In this document: positions 1 through 6,445 of the stretch, piece after piece
Numbering within the stretch: the stretch's first letter is position 1
How the letters are laid out: every line of letters starts with the position of its first letter
The notes under the pieces: generated by a model
Seen by the model: the letters and a program-made list of their open reading frames with translations, nothing else
Told to the model about the DNA's origin: nothing
Databases searched by the model: none
Made by a program: the position numbers and the translations under genes
Source: Bacillota bacterium
Lineage (GTDB): Bacteria; Bacillota; Bacilli; Alicyclobacillales; Alicyclobacillaceae
NCBI GenBank assembly: GCA_021816665.1
Contig: JAKAXI010000031.1
Span: 1 to 11,524, forward strand
Direction: 5' to 3'
Length of the DNA stretch: 11,524 nt

Positions 1-399
1 CGCTTCGCGCATGAGGGTCGGGTCCATCACCGTTCCACCTGCGTGCACAATGCGAATGGCTTTCACGAGGTCGTCAATTTCGGCGTCCTTCAGGACGTAT
101 CCCTTTGCACCAAACGTCATTGCGCGCTGCAGATAGCCTGGACGGGCGAACGTCGTGACAATCAGCACAGCGCAGGACGGTAACTTTTCACTGAGCACCC
201 GAGTAACATCGAGACCGCTCTGGACAGGCATTTCAATGTCGACCAAAGCGACGTCTGGTTTATTCTCCAAGCACAAATCAATGGCTTCCTGTCCGTCAGT
301 CGCCTGTGCGACGACTTCGATGTCCTCTTGCAAATCAAGCAAAGCGGCCAGCGCGCCGCGGACGAGAGACTGGTCCTCTGCGATGCAGATGCGGATCAC
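1..399 (-). CDS. NarL/FixJ-family response regulator, receiver domain (3' part missing)
   Basis: This is the receiver half of a two-component response regulator. It starts at GTG 399 and is cut by the window edge after 133 residues, so the expected C-terminal LuxR-type HTH is not visible. The translation begins MIRICIAEDQ. It has the acidic pair E8/D9, the phosphoacceptor D54 in ALVDIEMP, a T82/T83 switch position in LIVTTF and the conserved K104 in GYVLKD. These are classic CheY-like landmarks, and the spacing fits the DesR/NarL class. The start codon overlaps the stop of the upstream histidine kinase by 4 nt (GTGA), which implies translational coupling and a cognate kinase-regulator pair. 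The likely role is to regulate the adjacent ABC transporter operon, and possibly other genes, on phosphorylation. The receiver call is secure. The DNA-binding half and the regulon are inferred. Confidence 0.93.
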   Translation of the reverse strand, partial: MIRICIAEDQSLVRGALAALLDLQEDIEVVAQATDGQEAIDLCLENKPDVALVDIEMPVQSGLDVTRVLSEKLPSCAVLIVTTFARPGYLQRAMTFGAKGYVLKDAEIDDLVKAIRIVHAGGTVMDPTLMREA

Positions 400-1646
400 G
401 ACGAAACCCCCTCACATCTCGGTGCGGGCCATGGCACGCGCATCGTGATCACCGTTCCTCGACTTCCGAACGACGTTTGCGCACCGGGTACAGGGGGAGA
501 AAGCCATGTACCGTTGGACCAGATGAAGATTTGACCGCCGACCGCAGACAGGCGAGCGCGGATCCCGTTGATCCCGTTCCCTTGTCGTTCGGGCGTTTCT
601 AAGTCTTCACTCGACGGCCCCGCATGCCTCTGCCCGCTCACAGGAAGCATGCCCTGTCCGTCATCTTCGACCCTGATTTCGAGACTCCCGTTCTGCTCTT
701 GCCAGTATAGTGCAACACGGCTTGCGTGGCTGTGGCGAACCGCATTGGTCACTGCCTCGCGCAGACTCATGGCGAGTGCGCGGCTTTGTTCACAGCGGGT
801 GTCTGGCAGGTTTTCGTCCGGATCAGACGCACATTCCATACCAGCGGTCCGAATCAGCCGCTGTGCGTCTCTCCACTCTTCGAGCAGGCTCGGTTCGCGC
901 ACCGCGGCGATGTACTCACGCACCCGCGTCAACGCCTGCCTCGCAGCTACCTGAATGTCGCGTGCTTCCTGTCGGGCGCGGTCGCGATCGTGATCAATCA
1001 GCCGTTCCAACAGTTGGGACTTCAGCGTGATAATCGACAGGTCGTGGCCCATAACGTCGTGCAGGTCTTGCGTGATGCGCTCGCGCTCCGCGATCTGCGC
1101 GAGTCGTTCGATCTCGTCGTTCGCACGCCGTAGTGCCGCTTGCGAGCGATTGCGTTCGGTCTGCCAGTACACACCGTGGGTGGTGGCGATTGCAATGAGA
1201 ACACCCGCTCCCATCATCGCCCAATACGGGAAGAGGATGTGCTCGTGACGGACCGCCGCGGGGATTAGGAGTCCTGCCAGTCCACTCACAATCAAAGTGG
1301 CGAGTCCGCGCCGCATGTCCGTCTTCTCCAAAACTCCGAGCTGTGCGGCGGGGAAGAAGAACATGCTGATATAGCCCGGGCTGAGCACTACGGACATGGC
1401 GATCATGATGGCGGCCTCCGCGGCGATACACAGGATTTTGCCGCGGTAACCTACCCAGTAGCTGCGAATGTAGATGAGGCCGAACAAGACAATCGCGCCA
1501 CCGCCAGCGAGCATCAGACCGGTGCTTGGCAAGAGCGTCAGGAAGGCGGTCGGGATGATGAGGTTCAGGAGGTAGGTATACCCGAACCGCGCGGTCCCTG
1601 GCGGGAACAATCGCGATGGGTGCATCTGCCTGGCTAGAGACTCCAT
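396..1646 (-). CDS. DesK/NarL-type sensor histidine kinase
   Basis: This 416-residue membrane sensor kinase should phosphorylate the overlapping response regulator. The start at 1646 (MESLARQMHP) was chosen because GGAGG sits 7 nt upstream. A longer start at 1694 lacks such a site. Residues about 23-158 hold several hydrophobic helices with short loops, so the input is probably sensed within or at the membrane. A linker helix (165-190) leads to the HisKA_3 dimerisation domain, with phosphoacceptor His196 in LHDVMGHD. The HATPase domain follows, with an N-box (LREAVTNAVRH, Asn301), a D/G1 box (VEDDGQGM, 327-333) and a G2 box (GNGINGIRARL, 356-366). There is an apparent insertion of about 22 residues between G1 and G2 (334-355), and another near 376-395 before the last strand. 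Gene order and class resemble B. subtilis YvfT and LnrJ-type kinases. The stimulus is unknown. Confidence 0.93.
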   Translation of the reverse strand: MESLARQMHPSRLFPPGTARFGYTYLLNLIIPTAFLTLLPSTGLMLAGGGAIVLFGLIYIRSYWVGYRGKILCIAAEAAIMIAMSVVLSPGYISMFFFPAAQLGVLEKTDMRRGLATLIVSGLAGLLIPAAVRHEHILFPYWAMMGAGVLIAIATTHGVYWQTERNRSQAALRRANDEIERLAQIAERERITQDLHDVMGHDLSIITLKSQLLERLIDHDRDRARQEARDIQVAARQALTRVREYIAAVREPSLLEEWRDAQRLIRTAGMECASDPDENLPDTRCEQSRALAMSLREAVTNAVRHSHASRVALYWQEQNGSLEIRVEDDGQGMLPVSGQRHAGPSSEDLETPERQGNGINGIRARLSAVGGQIFIWSNGTWLSPPVPGAQTSFGSRGTVITMRVPWPAPRCEGVSS

Positions 1647-1710
1647 TGAAAGTCCTCCAGTGTGTATCGCTTCGGACGTAAGCCACGTTCTCAATCGCGC
1701 GTCGCCCTGC

Positions 1711-2457
1711 TCATGCCACGTCCTCGCGGCGGCTGCGGTAGGCCCACTGTGCCAAGCCGAGAAAGACGACCAGGTAGCCTGCCAGAACAGCGAGGTCCGA
1801 CACGTGTGGGTCCGTGTTCGCCCCGATGTGCCAGGCGATGTCGGCGAAGCGGTAGGTCGGCGTCCACTTCGCGATGTCTTGCAGCAGCTTCGGCATAATG
1901 GCCGTCGGGAACCACAAGCCGCCGAGAACCGAGAGAATCAGGTAAATTCCGGTCGCGATCATCCCGGAGGCCTCCATGCCGGCGATGAGCCCGATTGTGA
2001 TGCCAAGCGCGATAAACGGGATGGTGCCGACGGTCAGCCACAGCCAACTGAGCACCCACTGGGCAACGCTCAAGTGCACGCCTTCTCCAAACGTCCCAGC
2101 GAGGAACAGGACAAGGACCATCGTAGCGCTGACCACAAGCTGCGCTGCGACTTTGCCAATGACGTAGTAGACAGGTCGCAACGGCGTTGTCCGCACGAGC
2201 GTCATCCAGCCTTGTGTGCGCTCGAATGCGATTCGGTACGACAGGCCGTTAAGTGCCGCGCCAACCGCGCTGAAGGCTGCCATCGACATCATGAAGTAGC
2301 TTTTCCAAGCGGTTCCTGCCACTCTCATATTGCCACCCTCGATCTTCACAAACAAGAAGTAGTAAAACAGAGGCAACAGTACAGTGAAGATAAAAAATCG
2401 TCGATTCCGAAACTGTCGCACAATCTCCCACTGGACCTGTGTCATAGCTTTGTTCAT
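1711..2457 (-). CDS. ABC-2 type transporter permease
   Basis: This 248-residue integral membrane subunit should pair with the ATPase encoded just upstream. It has about six hydrophobic segments (roughly residues 20-38, 56-74, 102-121, 134-157, 167-186 and 220-239). The order of a cytoplasmic amphipathic N-terminus followed by the helices is typical of ABC-2 (DrrB/YadH-like) exporters. The stretch LGGLWFPTAIMP near residue 178 resembles the G-G-x-x-x-P region conserved before the last helix in this family. Its ATG overlaps the ATPase TGA as ATGA, so the two subunits should be translated together. A 64-nt gap separates it from the kinase gene. Transporters of this kind placed next to DesKR-like two-component systems often export antibiotics or lipids, for example the linearmycin system of B. 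subtilis. The substrate here is unknown. Confidence 0.92.
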   Translation of the reverse strand: MNKAMTQVQWEIVRQFRNRRFFIFTVLLPLFYYFLFVKIEGGNMRVAGTAWKSYFMMSMAAFSAVGAALNGLSYRIAFERTQGWMTLVRTTPLRPVYYVIGKVAAQLVVSATMVLVLFLAGTFGEGVHLSVAQWVLSWLWLTVGTIPFIALGITIGLIAGMEASGMIATGIYLILSVLGGLWFPTAIMPKLLQDIAKWTPTYRFADIAWHIGANTDPHVSDLAVLAGYLVVFLGLAQWAYRSRREDVA

Positions 2458-3440
2458 TGGCTTGCCGCCTCCTCCTTCTGTCCGCGTCTCGATGACCCTA
2501 ATGGATGTTCCAGGGCGTCGGATCTTGGCAGGGCGTCCCTCCCCGTGGGGTCACTTACGGTAGTCAGGGAGATAAACGCATCTTCGAGCCCGCCGCTCGT
2601 GACTTCGATATCCGTGAGGTCCTGATACCGTTCGAGCAACAACCGCAGCAGACGGTCAGAGTCCTGGGTTTGCACCCGCGCGCGCCGTCCGCTCCACTCG
2701 ACGGACTTCACGCCAGGCAGTGTCGAGATGTGGTCGGCTGGCACGGTGGGTCCCGCTGTAAACACGATGTATCGGAATCCAGCCAGCGCTTTGAGTTGTG
2801 CTGGGCTTCCGTCCGCGACCTTGCGTCCATGTTGAATTAGAATGACCCGGTCAGCGATGCTGTCCGCCTCTTCCAAGTGGTGCGTGGTCAGCACAATCGT
2901 GCGGTTTCCTTCCCGGCTGAGCGCTCGCAGTCGATCCCAGAACAGCCGCCGCGAGGTGACATCCATCCCTGTGGTGGGCTCGTCGAGAAACAGCACTTTT
3001 GGATTCCCGGTCATCGCGAGGGCGAACTGGAGTCGACGTTGTTGACCTCCGCTCAAACGACTCGCCAGGGATTTCCGCTCCTCTTCGAGTCCTGCAAGTT
3101 GTATCAACGGGTCGATGTCGAGGGGGTGCTCGTAGTAGCTTTGGAAGAGCTTCAGAATCTCCGTGACGGAGAGCTTCTCTGGGAGATTGACCTGTTGTAG
3201 CATTGCGCCAATGTGGTTTCTTGTAGACGGAATGATTGGGTCTTTGCCGAGCAGGCGGATTACGCCACTTGTGGGGCGGCGAAGCCCAAGCATCATGGAA
3301 ATCGCAGTCGTCTTCCCTGCTCCGTTTGGACCCAGGAGTGCGACCACTGATCCGGACTCAATCGTCAGATTGAGGCGGTCTACTGCTGTTTTACCGCCGT
3401 AAGTTTTGACTACCTGTTCAAGTTCGATTGTCGCGGTCAT
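2454..3440 (-). CDS. ABC transporter ATP-binding protein (exporter type)
   Basis: This 328-residue ATPase should power the adjacent ABC-2 permease. Translation from ATG 3440 (MTATIELEQV) is preferred because a G-rich run (GGGGGG) lies about 7 nt upstream. The alternative ATG at 3455 has AGAGG directly abutting it, with no spacer. Visible motifs are Walker A GPNGAGKTT (37-45), Q-loop Q82/Q83, signature LSGGQ (129-133), Walker B VLFLDEP (149-155) and the H-loop His187 in TTHHLEEAD. Beyond residue about 220 there is a C-terminal accessory region, as in CcmA/DrrA-like ATPases, ending in a polar tail. It is the first gene of the four-gene minus-strand module with permease, kinase and regulator (yvfRSTU-like order). 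Function as a drug or lipid exporter is inferred from family and context. Confidence 0.94.
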   Translation of the reverse strand: MTATIELEQVVKTYGGKTAVDRLNLTIESGSVVALLGPNGAGKTTAISMMLGLRRPTSGVIRLLGKDPIIPSTRNHIGAMLQQVNLPEKLSVTEILKLFQSYYEHPLDIDPLIQLAGLEEERKSLASRLSGGQQRRLQFALAMTGNPKVLFLDEPTTGMDVTSRRLFWDRLRALSREGNRTIVLTTHHLEEADSIADRVILIQHGRKVADGSPAQLKALAGFRYIVFTAGPTVPADHISTLPGVKSVEWSGRRARVQTQDSDRLLRLLLERYQDLTDIEVTSGGLEDAFISLTTVSDPTGRDALPRSDALEHPLGSSRRGQKEEAASQ

Positions 3441-3470
3441 CACAATGCCCCCCATCCTCTTGATGGCTTT

Positions 3471-3499
3471 ATCCTACGAGAAACGGGGGAGGACTCCCA
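3471..3499 (-). promoter_or_regulatory. Possible promoter of the ABC/two-component module
   Basis: On the minus strand TAGGAT (3476-3471) could serve as a -10 element, with a weak TGGGAG (3499-3494) 17 bp upstream as the -35. This would give a 5' leader of roughly 20-25 nt before the ATPase ATG. The -35 matches consensus at only about half its positions, so the promoter would plausibly need an activator. The palindromic half-sites at 3509-3538 lie directly upstream, at a suitable distance. This is a weak call made by eye. Confidence 0.3.
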
Positions 3500-3508
3500 T
3501 GAGCACTC

Positions 3509-3538
3509 GTCACCAGAATCAGGTGACAATTGTCACCT
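3509..3538. promoter_or_regulatory. Palindromic operator cluster (three GTCACC/GGTGAC half-sites)
   Basis: Positions 3521-3538 read AGGTGACAATTGTCACCT, a perfect 18-bp palindrome. A third half-site GTCACC lies at 3509-3514, so the plus strand shows GTCACC, 7 bp, GGTGAC, 4 bp, GTCACC. The cluster lies between the acetyltransferase stop and the ABC ATPase start, roughly 70-100 bp upstream of that ATG. No T-run follows the palindrome on either strand, so it does not look like a terminator. The obvious candidate ligand is the response regulator encoded at the end of the same operon, but that is inference. Confidence 0.6.
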
Positions 3539-3596
3539 TAACTCGTACGCATCGGATGACCTTTCAGTTTTAAGGGCTGTTCCTGGGTCTTTTGTC

Positions 3597-4064
3597 TCAG
3601 AGAGGTTTTTGCACGATGATGCGCTTCGGCTTGTAACCGATTCGCTCGTAGAACGCGGCGGCAGGCGTGTTCTCCACCCAGTAGTCGAGTTCGACCTGGA
3701 CACACCCGGTTTCGCTGGCGAAGGTGGTGACATACTCCATTAACGCAGAACCGAAGCCGCGCCGGTGCTCCGGTTCCACAACACTCAGTTGATGGGCATG
3801 TGCAGTCTTATACCCACGCCTAAAGACGTTTGGCGCTACGCTTCGCAGTTGGACCCAAACATAGCCCACTGGCCGTGAGGTTTCGTCCTTGGCAACGACA
3901 AAGAAGAAACTGCTCTCGTCCCGCAGGTACTCTTCGAATGCCGCTTGCATGTCCGCAAAACTGTATGGCTTAAACAACTCGGGATACAAATCAGCATGCA
4001 CCTGCTGCACAGCTTTGTTCAGCCTGGCGATGAGGGCTGCATCTATCGTCTGCCAAATGCGCAT
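3597..4064 (-). CDS. GNAT-family N-acetyltransferase
   Basis: This 155-residue protein has the acetyl-CoA-binding signature of the GNAT fold. The start at 4064 (MRIWQTIDAA) was chosen because GGAGGT precedes it with a 6-nt spacer. An upstream in-frame ATG at 4118 has no comparable site. Strand beta-4 and motif A are seen as LSVVEPEHRRGFGSAL (93-108), with the RRGFGS pyrophosphate loop at 101-106. Motif B is NTPAAAFYERIGYKP (132-146), with Tyr139 at the usual general-acid position. The family transfers acetyl groups from acetyl-CoA to amines of small molecules or proteins, and the substrate cannot be read here. It follows the aldo/keto reductase on the same strand with a 54-nt gap, so the two are probably co-transcribed without an obvious shared pathway. 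Confidence 0.92.
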   Translation of the reverse strand: MRIWQTIDAALIARLNKAVQQVHADLYPELFKPYSFADMQAAFEEYLRDESSFFFVVAKDETSRPVGYVWVQLRSVAPNVFRRGYKTAHAHQLSVVEPEHRRGFGSALMEYVTTFASETGCVQVELDYWVENTPAAAFYERIGYKPKRIIVQKPL

Positions 4065-4118
4065 GGCGCTACCTCCAACACTGCTCGAGTGGGGATGAGG
4101 TGGGGAAAACGTGATCAA

Positions 4119-5105
4119 TCATTGTGGTTGCGCTGGCAGGCTGGCCCACGAGAACGGGGGGCCGTACTTGAAGCTGCTGCTCACCTCGTCGAGTCGTCCG
4201 AGTGCCTCTGCATCGAGCGCGAGTTCCGCGGCGGCGACATTTTGTGCCACTTGTTCGGTCTTCGTAGCGCCGACGATGACAGTGGCGACGGTCGGCTGAT
4301 GCACGAGCCAGGCGAGTGACAGGGCGACGCTGGTGCACTCGAGTTTCTTCGCCACTCCCCCGACTTCTTCCGCGAGGGTCAAGTACTTTTGTTCAAGGCG
4401 GTTCGCAAAGCGAGGTTCTTTCTCCGCCCGTGACCCGCTTGGCGTTGCGCCCTTCGCGTACTTCCCTGTGAGGATCCCGCCAGCAAGCGGGAAGTAGGGA
4501 ATGAGGCCGATGCCCTGATCTACGCAGAGTGATGTCAATTCGAGTTCAGGTGTGCGGTCCGCAAGCGAGTAACTCGGTTGAATGGAGACGTAGCGCGCAT
4601 ATCCCCGCGCATCGCTAATCGCGAGCGCCTTCATTAATTGCCAAGCCAAGTAGTTGGAAGCGCCGATGTAGCGGACTTTACCGGATCGCACCAGGTCGTC
4701 GAGTGCTCGCAGCGTCTCTTCGAGTGGTGTATACGGGTCGAAGGTGTGAATCTGGTACAGATCTATGTAGTCCGTCCGCAACCGCTTTAAACTGCTCTCA
4801 ACTTCTCGCATCAGGTGGGCGCGTGACGACCCGCGCGAGTTGGGGGTTTCACCCGCCACGAGTCCGGCCTTGGTCGCGAGGACGACCTCGTCGCGACGGT
4901 CCGCAATTGCCTCTCCGATGATACTTTCGGACAGCGTTCCGGTGTAAATGTTGGCGGTATCGATGAAGTTGACGCCAGCGTCAAGCGCTGCGTGAATGAC
5001 GCGGATGGAAGCGTCCCGGTCCGCGCGCCGGCCGAAGGCGTTGGTGCCAAGGCCGATCACGGAGACGTCGAGTCCACTGCCGCCTAGTTTGCGGTATTTC
5101 ATCAT
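4119..5105 (-). CDS. Aldo/keto reductase
   Basis: This 328-residue TIM-barrel oxidoreductase should be NAD(P)H-dependent and cytoplasmic. The AKR catalytic tetrad is complete: Asp49 and Tyr54 in FIDTANIY, Lys79 in VLATKAG and His120 in LYQIHTFDP. Other family landmarks are the N-terminal strand YRKLGGSGLDVSVIGLGT, GASNYLAWQL in the barrel, and the coenzyme-binding end ATVIVGATKTEQVAQN. The length is normal for the AKR11/AKR12-like bacterial group (YhdN/IolS relatives). Two adjacent ATGs (5105 and 5102) are both served by the GGAGGT upstream, and the first was chosen. The physiological carbonyl substrate is unknown. It may share a transcript with the downstream acetyltransferase. Confidence 0.95.
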   Translation of the reverse strand: MMKYRKLGGSGLDVSVIGLGTNAFGRRADRDASIRVIHAALDAGVNFIDTANIYTGTLSESIIGEAIADRRDEVVLATKAGLVAGETPNSRGSSRAHLMREVESSLKRLRTDYIDLYQIHTFDPYTPLEETLRALDDLVRSGKVRYIGASNYLAWQLMKALAISDARGYARYVSIQPSYSLADRTPELELTSLCVDQGIGLIPYFPLAGGILTGKYAKGATPSGSRAEKEPRFANRLEQKYLTLAEEVGGVAKKLECTSVALSLAWLVHQPTVATVIVGATKTEQVAQNVAAAELALDAEALGRLDEVSSSFKYGPPFSWASLPAQPQ

Positions 5106-5246
5106 TCGCCACCTCCAGTTTCTTCTACCTTACCACGACCGGCGATTGGACGAAACGCCACAGGGCGACGCCTATGCATGCGGAGCCTACAAGGGGATGT
5201 ACCGCGTGCGAACAGCGTGCACGTTGGACAATCTAGGCGAAAATCA

Positions 5247-5281
5247 GTTAGTAAAGTATAATTGTCAATGTGTTAAGTAAA
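5247..5281 (+). promoter_or_regulatory. Promoter region of the regulator/mod operon, with flanking direct repeat
   Basis: A perfect TATAAT lies at 5257-5262, 48 nt upstream of the regulator start, but no good -35 is present at 16-18 bp. It is flanked by an imperfect direct repeat, GTTAGTAAA (5247-5255) and GTTAAGTAAA (5272-5281), which could be operator half-sites. On the opposite strand TATACT (5260-5255) overlaps the same bases, so a divergent promoter towards the aldo/keto reductase is possible. The -10 call is reasonable. The operator is inference. Confidence 0.5.
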
Positions 5282-5309
5282 ATGTTCTCTGGCGGGACGG
5301 GGGATATGG

Positions 5310-6431
5310 TTGCTATCCAACAGAGCTCGGGACTTGCGTGTTGAGTTGGGCTTGTCGCAAGCGGAATTGGCCCGGCGCATCGGTGTGACGCGGCAGGCGC
5401 TTCACTTGATCGAGACGATGCAGGTTGTGCCTAGCACTGCTCTTGCGCTCAAGCTCGCAAGAGTCTTTAACACCACTGTGGAACAATTGTTTGTGGATGA
5501 CGAGAATGTCTCCGAGTGGGTTGAGGTAGCAGGGGCCCGTTCCCTCGAAGGACGCCACTCACCGCTCTGGCCTGAACTAGGCGTTGGCGACCGGGTGTTG
5601 CTTGTTGGAACAGACGAGTGCCCGTTGGCTCGCCCCGCGCCGTCCGGGATGTCGGCACTTGGCTTATCAGCACCGATGGTCGGAGTGGTTACAGATCGAG
5701 ACGAAATCGGGCAGGTCTGTGTGGAACACGCGCCTCACAGCCCGTGGCAGCGGTCACTTGTTGTGGCGGGGTGCGACATTGGGCTTAGTCTCTTGATTTC
5801 GCATGCACAGCGCAACCACAGTCGCGGGAACTCCGTGGTGTGGGACTCGGCTGATAATCGCCATGCTCTGCGACTGCTCGAGAGCAGCGCAGCACAGGTC
5901 GCTGCATTGCACTACCCAGTCGGCGCAGCACCAGCGATACCTGACCAACTCGGACGCGTGGAACGCGTGCACTTCGCTTCTTGGCAACTCGGTTGGATCG
6001 TGCGTCGCGGCAATCCGGCTGGCTTCTCGACCGCGGAAGCGCTCGGTAGCGGGCGCCTGCGGTTGGCGAACCGGCCCGTGGGAGCGGGGACAAGAACACT
6101 GCTTGACCGTCTGCTCCGTGAGTACCAGGTCGATCCGGACACTGTACCGGGTTACGATTCGACACTTGCGGGCCATATGGAAGTGGCAATGGCGGTGACA
6201 TCGGGATTGGCTGATGTCGGAATCGGTATTGCGAGTGCAGCGGCCCAAGTGGGCGCGGACTTCCTGCCGATTCAGTCAGAAGTATGTGAACTGTTGATTC
6301 CCCAGACGGTGCTCGCCGACGATGGGGTTACCACTCTACTGGATGTCCTGTCGCACGACCGGTTTCGCTGGGATTTAGGGCGGTACGGTCCATACGATGT
6401 GAGTCGGACAGGAAGTTCAATGGTCGATTAA
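5310..6431 (+). CDS. XRE-type HTH regulator with PBP-like ligand-binding domain
   Basis: This is a 373-residue one-component transcription regulator. Residues about 7-62 form an XRE/Cro-like HTH (LSQAELARRIGVTRQALHLIE, ending VEQLF). The rest, from about 120, resembles the PBP_like domain found attached to HTH or ModE-like modules in molybdate-related regulators. Hallmarks are LANRPVGAGTRTLLDRLL (252-269), GYDSTLAGHMEVAMAVTSG (281-299, with His289), LADVGIGIASAA (300-311) and DFLPIQSE (317-324). The start is TTG 5310, with a GGGGG run about 6 nt upstream. A nearby ATG at 5306 is out of frame. It ends 14 nt before the solute-binding protein gene, so it very probably leads that operon and senses its substrate or a product. 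No signal peptide is seen, so sensing is cytoplasmic. Activator or repressor sense cannot be told. Confidence 0.88.
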   Translation: MLSNRARDLRVELGLSQAELARRIGVTRQALHLIETMQVVPSTALALKLARVFNTTVEQLFVDDENVSEWVEVAGARSLEGRHSPLWPELGVGDRVLLVGTDECPLARPAPSGMSALGLSAPMVGVVTDRDEIGQVCVEHAPHSPWQRSLVVAGCDIGLSLLISHAQRNHSRGNSVVWDSADNRHALRLLESSAAQVAALHYPVGAAPAIPDQLGRVERVHFASWQLGWIVRRGNPAGFSTAEALGSGRLRLANRPVGAGTRTLLDRLLREYQVDPDTVPGYDSTLAGHMEVAMAVTSGLADVGIGIASAAAQVGADFLPIQSEVCELLIPQTVLADDGVTTLLDVLSHDRFRWDLGRYGPYDVSRTGSSMVD

Positions 6432-6445
6432 ATGGAGGCGCAAAG

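Noticed and set aside
1..1646. Assignment of the kinase and regulator as DesKR, the membrane-fluidity system controlling a desaturase
   Set aside because: No desaturase gene is present and the pair sits in an operon with an ABC-2 exporter. Only subfamily-level similarity can be claimed.
1660..2625. Long plus-strand open frame (321 codons) opposite the ABC permease and ATPase
   Set aside because: It is antisense to two well-supported genes. Its translation is rich in Arg, Gln, His and Asp with no motif or hydrophobic core, as expected of a shadow frame in GC-rich DNA.
3521..3538. The 18-bp palindrome as a transcription terminator of the acetyltransferase gene
   Set aside because: No T-run follows on the minus strand, and the stem has an A/T-rich centre with no loop. 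A protein-binding operator fits better.
5754..6248. Minus-strand frame of 164 codons opposite the regulator
   Set aside because: It lies entirely antisense to the PBP-like domain, has no ribosome site, and has atypical Cys/His-rich composition.
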